A DNA stretch of 64,000 nucleotides, from NCBI GenBank assembly GCA_000406005.1, contig ASZN01000010.1, positions 55,193 through 119,192 on the forward strand, given 5' to 3'. Within the stretch, counting starts at the first letter, position 1. Each line of letters starts with the position of its first letter. Of this stretch, positions 59,403 through 64,000 are shown in pieces. Position numbers and translations under genes: made by a program. This DNA comes from Candidatus Poribacteria bacterium WGA-3G. Its GTDB lineage: Bacteria; Poribacteria; WGA-4E; WGA-3G. A model generated the notes under the pieces. That model saw only the letters and a program-made list of their open reading frames with translations. It did no database searches and was not told where the DNA came from.

Positions 59403-60803
59403 ATGCGTCGGTATAGCATTCAAACCAAAATTGTTCTCCCGTTTCTGCTTCTTTTTGCTGTAGTTGCTGTCGTGTTGTCTTTGGTATCCATTGAAATCTT
59501 CGCTTGGAAATACAGTGAACAGTTTATACGTGAAACAGAAGGGTGGCTTGATACCATCATAGAAACGAGTTACTTTAATGTGGAAGACTATGAGAAACTC
59601 AAGCGGGCCTATAGCGTTGAGATTATGATTTTTGGTTCTGATTACACGCTGAACGCGACGACGTTAGACGAACTCTCTAATGTTGAATCAGATTGGACGC
59701 ACCTATCGGATAAGATGCGGCTTCATGAAGTCAAGCCCTACTTAGAAAACCAGGACGAAACCTCTATTACACGGGATGTTACAATTAATGGGAAACCGTA
59801 TAAAGTTTTTTATATGCCCCTTGAACTTGGACGATTTTTCTGTTTTCTACGTCCGATGGACGCGATTGCCGAAGCGAGACGGACGTTGACGTGGTATATG
59901 CTCAGCATCGCAGTGCTCGTTACAGGATTGGTCGCCCTCATCAGTCATCTCATCGGAAGAAACTTGACGAACCCAATCAAGGTTTTGGTTGATTCTACTG
60001 CACGCGTTGCGACAGGAAATCTTGATGAGCAGTGTAAAATTAAAACGCACGATGAGATCGGTGACCTCGCTGCTGCTTTTAATCAGATGACGAGAGACCT
60101 CAAGCAGTCCCGGGACCAGTTAATTCAAGCCGAACGCTTAGCGACAGCCGGTAAGATGTCTGCCTCCTTCGCGCACGAAATCCGGAACCCGCTGTCATCT
60201 ATGCGGATGTTGGCACAGATGTTGATGCAGAAACCAGAAATGTCGCCCGAACTATCAGCAGAGAAACATCAACAATCGCTCCGTTATATCCTTGAAGAGA
60301 TTGAGCGAATAGATGTTATCGTTAAAGGGTTGATGGATTTCGCACGTCCGACGGCACTTAACCTTGTGAAACAACCGATCGCGCCTGTTTTGCAAGCCGT
60401 CTTAGCATTGATGGAAGCCAACTTGGCACACCATCAAATCGAGTTAGTGTTAGACGTGTCAACTGAAACCCCTGAAATCGAATTTGATTCAGATAAATTG
60501 AAGCAGGCGTTTATGAATGTCGTCCTGAACGCGATGGAGGCGATGCCGCAAGGTGGCGTATTGAAGGTCTCTACAATTATAGATGAAGATAAAAGCGTTG
60601 GTATCAAGGTCGCTGATACCGGTGTCGGGATAGCAAAAGAAGATTTGGCGAACCTTTTTGAACCGTTCTTTACCCGAAAAACGAGGGGCACAGGACTCGG
60701 TTTGGCGAATGTGAAACGGATTCTTGAGGAACACGGTGGTCGCGTTGAGATTGAGAGTTCTGTCGGTGAAGGGACACAGGTATCGTTGTGGCTGTCGTTG
60801 TAA
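59403..60803 (+). CDS. Membrane sensor histidine kinase
   Basis: The 466-residue protein has a helix at about 10-33, a periplasmic sensor of about 120 residues, a second helix at about 160-185, and a HAMP region (NLTNPIKVLVDSTARVATGN). HisKA has the phosphorylated His in FAHEIRNPLSSMRMLAQ (residue 258), and HATPase has FMNVVLNAMEAMPQGG (N box), DTGVGIAKEDLANLFEPFFT and GTGLGLANVKRI. This is a NtrB-like domain set. ATG 59403 has AAGGAG upstream. No response-regulator gene follows, so its partner is elsewhere or it acts on the divergent regulon. Confidence 0.95.
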   Translation: MRRYSIQTKIVLPFLLLFAVVAVVLSLVSIEIFAWKYSEQFIRETEGWLDTIIETSYFNVEDYEKLKRAYSVEIMIFGSDYTLNATTLDELSNVESDWTHLSDKMRLHEVKPYLENQDETSITRDVTINGKPYKVFYMPLELGRFFCFLRPMDAIAEARRTLTWYMLSIAVLVTGLVALISHLIGRNLTNPIKVLVDSTARVATGNLDEQCKIKTHDEIGDLAAAFNQMTRDLKQSRDQLIQAERLATAGKMSASFAHEIRNPLSSMRMLAQMLMQKPEMSPELSAEKHQQSLRYILEEIERIDVIVKGLMDFARPTALNLVKQPIAPVLQAVLALMEANLAHHQIELVLDVSTETPEIEFDSDKLKQAFMNVVLNAMEAMPQGGVLKVSTIIDEDKSVGIKVADTGVGIAKEDLANLFEPFFTRKTRGTGLGLANVKRILEEHGGRVEIESSVGEGTQVSLWLSL

Positions 60804-60938
60804 GGTGGCGAAATTGTTTGAGTTGCCCAAATAGGTAGTCCGAAGCGGTAGATTAACAGGCTCATTTGCCGTAGGGGCGAGGTTCCCGCGCCCGTTGAAG
60901 AGCGTCTCATCTGATCTTCGGGCAGGAGACCCAATCCT

Positions 60939-62561
60939 TTAGGTTTGGGTTATTGACAGTACTGATGAGGGTCGTGCTTGCACCACCGGAATCACGTAAC
61001 TCCGAAGTGTTAAACCTTCAAGTATCTCTGTTTCCACGCGCTGTTCAGGAGTCGCGCGGTGATCAAATATGACGTAATATCCCTCGGCTGCGTCCTCTAA
61101 TCTGAGATACTGCGCGAGCTGCTTTTTACCCGATTGATAACGCCGTTCGCCTTCCCAAATCTTGGTTTCAATGATGTATTTTTGCCCATTGTGCAGAACG
61201 ATGAGGTCCATCCTGCCACGCCCGGTTTGCACTTCAAGGTACATGCTTCCGTCCGCACTGCGAACACATTGGTATAGATAGGTGTAAAGTAGATACTGTC
61301 CAACAAATTCTTGCGGCGTATCAGGTACCTGGAGAATGCGGAACCCCGCGCGTGCGATGAACTCTTTGAAGTTATCAAGTAAAGGGGTCATCAAAAGCGA
61401 TCCAGTAGGTGTGAGATAATCTGTAAAGTCAGTGTCGCTATTTTCCGAGAAGTATTCTCCCTCAAGTCCGTTAATAAGGGGTTGAAACGCCTGTACGATA
61501 CACTGTTGGTAAATTGGGTTAACGATCTCACAGAAACCGTTAGCATCTTTTGCGATAACCCCATAAGTGGTGAGTTCGCTAATAATTTCGTTACGTAGGG
61601 TGAATTGCACCCCGCTCTCGTAAGAGACAACTCGCATCAGCAGGTTCTCGAAGCGTGGATCCCTACGGATATTCGTCAGCAGATGTGTTAAGTTGACGTT
61701 TTCTTCTTCAAGAAGTACTGTGTGTGCCTTCGCAAAGTGCGCCATCGTAATCGTCTCAGTTTTCGGGATATCTAATTCCTCTGTGAGAATCTGCGCGAAT
61801 CGGTTGACCAAAAAAGGCTGACCAGCTGTCTGTCTATGGAGTGCGTCAATAACTTCCGATGCAAAGGCTTGCCCAACTTCCTCTGTATACTGTGCAATCA
61901 GTTCTTGCACCTGTTGCCGGGTGAAATTCGGCAAGTGGAACTCGTCCTGAATATTGAATGGTGAAACGGATCTATCGTAGTTCAGTTGTGTAATGCGCTT
62001 GACCCCGACGATGCCAACACTATGTGGGCATCGTCTTTCACCAGAGAGATAGATGTCGCGAAGCGAGTGAAGGAAATCACTCAGAACGGCTTGCGGAATG
62101 CCATCAAATTCGTCTATGACGAGGACGACTCTTCCGGCCTTGGCGTAGTGCTCCAAAAAACCCTCAAACGCTTCAAAGAAGTCCATCATTGAAATGTGAT
62201 TGGTGAATTTTGCGGTACTGAGAAAACGCGTGAGTCCATCATCAGGATCGCCTTCCCATTGGCGGAAAGCGTGCAGAATCTCCTTGTGAACGCGCTTGCA
62301 GAAGGCTTCATAGAAATCAGGTGCGGATAGATTCTTATAGGCTTCAAAATTCAGTTGAATTGGGAAATAGAGTGATGACGCAGCGGTGAGCGCGTCGAGT
62401 GCCAATCGAAAAAACGTAGTTTTTCCGGTCTGGCGCGGTGCGAAGAGAACGATATATCGACCTTCTTCAATACGTTTGATAAAATCGGCAATCTCCGTAG
62501 TCCGCGAAACAACGTAGTGCTGATCAGGGTACACGCGGCCTTGGGTACCAAAACGCCTCAT
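60939..62561 (-). CDS. AAA ATPase fused to a PD-(D/E)XK nuclease-like domain
   Basis: The 540-residue protein has Walker A FAPRQTGKTTFFRLAL (about 41-56) and Walker B VVLVIDEFDGIPQA (about 145), followed by a winged-helix-like region. The C-terminal 150 residues carry LEVQTGRGRMDLIVLHNGQK and YIIETKIWEGE, the D...E-x-K pattern of a PD-(D/E)XK domain, as in AAA-ATPase-like/DUF1703 proteins. The family is spread by horizontal transfer and linked to mobile or defence-type loci; the target is unknown. It lies near a MITE-like element and an IS at the right edge. GGAG precedes ATG 62561. Confidence 0.85.
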   Translation of the reverse strand: MRRFGTQGRVYPDQHYVVSRTTEIADFIKRIEEGRYIVLFAPRQTGKTTFFRLALDALTAASSLYFPIQLNFEAYKNLSAPDFYEAFCKRVHKEILHAFRQWEGDPDDGLTRFLSTAKFTNHISMMDFFEAFEGFLEHYAKAGRVVLVIDEFDGIPQAVLSDFLHSLRDIYLSGERRCPHSVGIVGVKRITQLNYDRSVSPFNIQDEFHLPNFTRQQVQELIAQYTEEVGQAFASEVIDALHRQTAGQPFLVNRFAQILTEELDIPKTETITMAHFAKAHTVLLEEENVNLTHLLTNIRRDPRFENLLMRVVSYESGVQFTLRNEIISELTTYGVIAKDANGFCEIVNPIYQQCIVQAFQPLINGLEGEYFSENSDTDFTDYLTPTGSLLMTPLLDNFKEFIARAGFRILQVPDTPQEFVGQYLLYTYLYQCVRSADGSMYLEVQTGRGRMDLIVLHNGQKYIIETKIWEGERRYQSGKKQLAQYLRLEDAAEGYYVIFDHRATPEQRVETEILEGLTLRSYVIPVVQARPSSVLSITQT

Positions 62562-62599
62562 TTTTTCTCCAAGTTTGTGTTAAAATTCTCAGTGCTTTA

Positions 62600-62813
62600 A
62601 AGTATACTATAGTTTGGACAGTTTTCCAGCGGAGCGGGGGACCCGCCCCCTACGAGGAACCCATGTTCGTAGGGGTTGGGTTCCCCAATCCGTAAGAAAG
62701 TGTCTGTTTTTTCTACGAGGTCCGTGAACGTCCGAAACTCATAGAAAAATAGACAGACCTTTGAAAACGCAACGTCTATGCGACAAGAATTGTCCAAACT
62801 ACTGTAAAGTATA
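62600..62813. repeat. MITE-like element with TAGTTTGGACA ends
   Basis: AGTATACTATAGTTTGGACA at 62601 pairs imperfectly with TGTCCAAACTACTGTAAAGT (62791-62810), bounding about 210 bp of non-coding DNA with internal GTAGGGG/CCCCTAC hairpins. The end sequence CAGTAGTTTGGACAATT recurs alone at 36876-36892. Confidence 0.6.
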
Positions 62814-62868
62814 ACACATTTTAACGAATTGCGTAAGTCGTATCAGGGTCATTCAATTGTACAATTTC

Positions 62869-63999
62869 TCATTTTATGAGGTTAACTGCGAGTTTAGGTT
62901 CTGAAGCCAAAAGTTGGAGTGCGTCGGTGATTTTTGTATGTCCAGTGAATCGTAAAACAGAGAGTGCTGTGTTTCGCATCGCTGCCATGACTTGAGGGAT
63001 AACGCCGGTTCTGACGCTTGATGCATCTTCTTGAAAGACGGTATCTCGGACCCAGTGGAGTTTATTCTCAATCGTCCAATGCTCTCTTCGGAGTTTGAGC
63101 AAGTCTGCTGCCGAGGCACGTTCGGGAGTCAAACTTGTGATACCATACTGCACGTTGCCCTTGATCTGTGCTGTCTTTTTACACTTCTGGTGTGTGGTGT
63201 ATTGATAAACTTGCTGTAGCCCCGGCCAGTCGGTGTGTTCTGTCAAGAGGGTGCTTGCGGTGAGGGTGCGTGTGGTTATCCTGCCTTTTGCGTCTTCTGT
63301 GTCCGTATACGTTTGAAGGTGTGCGTCGTTTTCTGCGTGAAGGTTTTCAAACCGGCGTTGATTGACTTCAGGGGGGTCTGTTTCATCAAGGGGTTCAAAG
63401 AGAGTTTGAATATCTTCAAACAACTGCTTCTGATTCGCTTTGACGGGGAGGCAGTAATCTGCTTGACGGTCAAGGATTTCTTGACAGAACTTGCGTTGGG
63501 TCAAAAGTGCGTCCGTGGTGATGACGAGACCTGCGACCTCAAACGCCTTCAGGAGTTCGATGGAAACAGGGATTTCATTGGTCTTTTCACTCACGGCACA
63601 TTCTGCGATAGGGATGCCTAACTCATGAAAGACAGCTGCGAGGAGATGTGTCCTGCGGGCATCTTCGGCATGACTATTGCCTAAGGTTTTACCATCTATC
63701 GCAAGTCCTTTCAAGTCATCCGTGGAAATGTCCAAACGTGCTAAAGTCTGTGTTGTCCACTCGGTGAGGACTTTCTCTACCGCTGTGATGTCAAGTCGCC
63801 GAAAGAGATAATGAAAAGTTGATGCTGCGGGGGTTTGCTTCGCCGTGAATCCGAGAGCCTGTCGCAGGTTTCGGTGGAGGCGGGCCCATTTGGCAATCGC
63901 TGTATAGCTGCGTTGTCCACACAGGAGTCCGACGACGGTGAGTGCGAGCATTGCGGCTAAGGGGTGGCGTTGTCCTTTTTTATTGCGCGGATCTGACAC
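62869..63999 (-). CDS. ISAs1-family DDE transposase, N-terminus cut by window edge
   Basis: The visible 376 residues begin at SDPRNKKGQRHPLAAMLALT, close to the usual ISAs1 N-terminal motif. Then come GLAIDGKTLGNSHAEDARR (first Asp), GLVITTDALLTQRKFCQEIL (second Asp), and RREHWTIENKLHWVRDTVFQ (with the catalytic Glu in W-x-I-E-N). The GTG at 63999 sits at the edge, so the true start is probably outside. The left end of the insertion sequence must be between 62820 and 62868, but without the right end the terminal inverted repeats cannot be defined. It is intact within what is seen. Confidence 0.93.
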   Translation of the reverse strand: MSDPRNKKGQRHPLAAMLALTVVGLLCGQRSYTAIAKWARLHRNLRQALGFTAKQTPAASTFHYLFRRLDITAVEKVLTEWTTQTLARLDISTDDLKGLAIDGKTLGNSHAEDARRTHLLAAVFHELGIPIAECAVSEKTNEIPVSIELLKAFEVAGLVITTDALLTQRKFCQEILDRQADYCLPVKANQKQLFEDIQTLFEPLDETDPPEVNQRRFENLHAENDAHLQTYTDTEDAKGRITTRTLTASTLLTEHTDWPGLQQVYQYTTHQKCKKTAQIKGNVQYGITSLTPERASAADLLKLRREHWTIENKLHWVRDTVFQEDASSVRTGVIPQVMAAMRNTALSVLRFTGHTKITDALQLLASEPKLAVNLIK

Positions 64000-64000
64000 T

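Noticed and set aside
60840..60938. Possible riboswitch or tRNA before the AAA-nuclease gene's end
   Set aside because: Only degenerate GTAGGGG/CCCGCGCCC repeat sequence seen, with no cloverleaf or known aptamer pattern.

Overview
The window looks like a piece of a Gram-negative-type bacterial chromosome from an uncultured lineage, most likely Candidatus Poribacteria or a close relative. This is inferred from gene content, not from a marker gene. It carries outer-membrane proteins (two Omp85-like barrels and a PorV/UPF0164-like porin), a futalosine-pathway menaquinone gene (mqnD), five phytanoyl-CoA-dioxygenase-family (PhyH) enzymes, LamG, CBM9-like, PA14 and DUF4159-like proteins, and large fused sigma factors. 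No rRNA, tRNA or CRISPR array was seen.

Layout. 1-13 kb: mostly housekeeping genes. A flotillin-like protein runs off the left edge, followed by a beta/gamma-crystallin-ThuA fusion, an SdiA-regulated-like propeller, mqnD, a Trm11-like RNA methyltransferase, a GcvH-like protein without its lipoyl lysine, a YigZ/IMPACT protein, and the compact leftward chain ftsH-folP-acpS-porin. 12.9-20.3 kb: a DNA methyltransferase, and a leftward operon that resembles a defence cassette (FRG-TPR protein, a DNA methyltransferase fused to a PD-(D/E)XK nuclease, and a single-chain MNT-HEPN protein), followed in the same direction by a PhyH oxygenase and a GH43-like propeller. 20.4-25.2 kb: PhyH-SDR-PhyH, a LamG protein and another PhyH. 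25.4-29.8 kb: an envelope operon (TonB-like/PA14 protein, Omp85, DUF4159).

30-49 kb holds the most coherent novel-looking system. Three paralogous proteins of about 1000 residues each join an ECF sigma factor, one membrane helix and an exported Asp-box beta-propeller. Around them lie a second Omp85, a TPR protein, a STAS protein, two tandem ABC-2 permeases, a pseudopilin-like protein and a small Cys-rich secreted protein. Eight sites in the window share one ECF-type promoter pattern, TGCA(A/C)C-N19-GTCA, always with exactly 19 bases between the two blocks. All eight point leftward, upstream of the three sigma-sensors, Omp85-2, the TPR gene, the STAS gene, the Cys-rich gene and a separate stand-alone ECF sigma gene. 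This suggests an auto-regulated envelope-sensing regulon.

49-64 kb: a PhyH, a Gfo/Idh/MocA oxidoreductase, a lipoprotein, a conserved unknown, argB (frameshifted in a G9 run), a zinc alcohol dehydrogenase, comEC, the stand-alone ECF sigma, a histidine kinase, an AAA ATPase-nuclease, and an ISAs1-family transposase cut by the right edge. Several MITE-like and palindromic repeats sit between genes.
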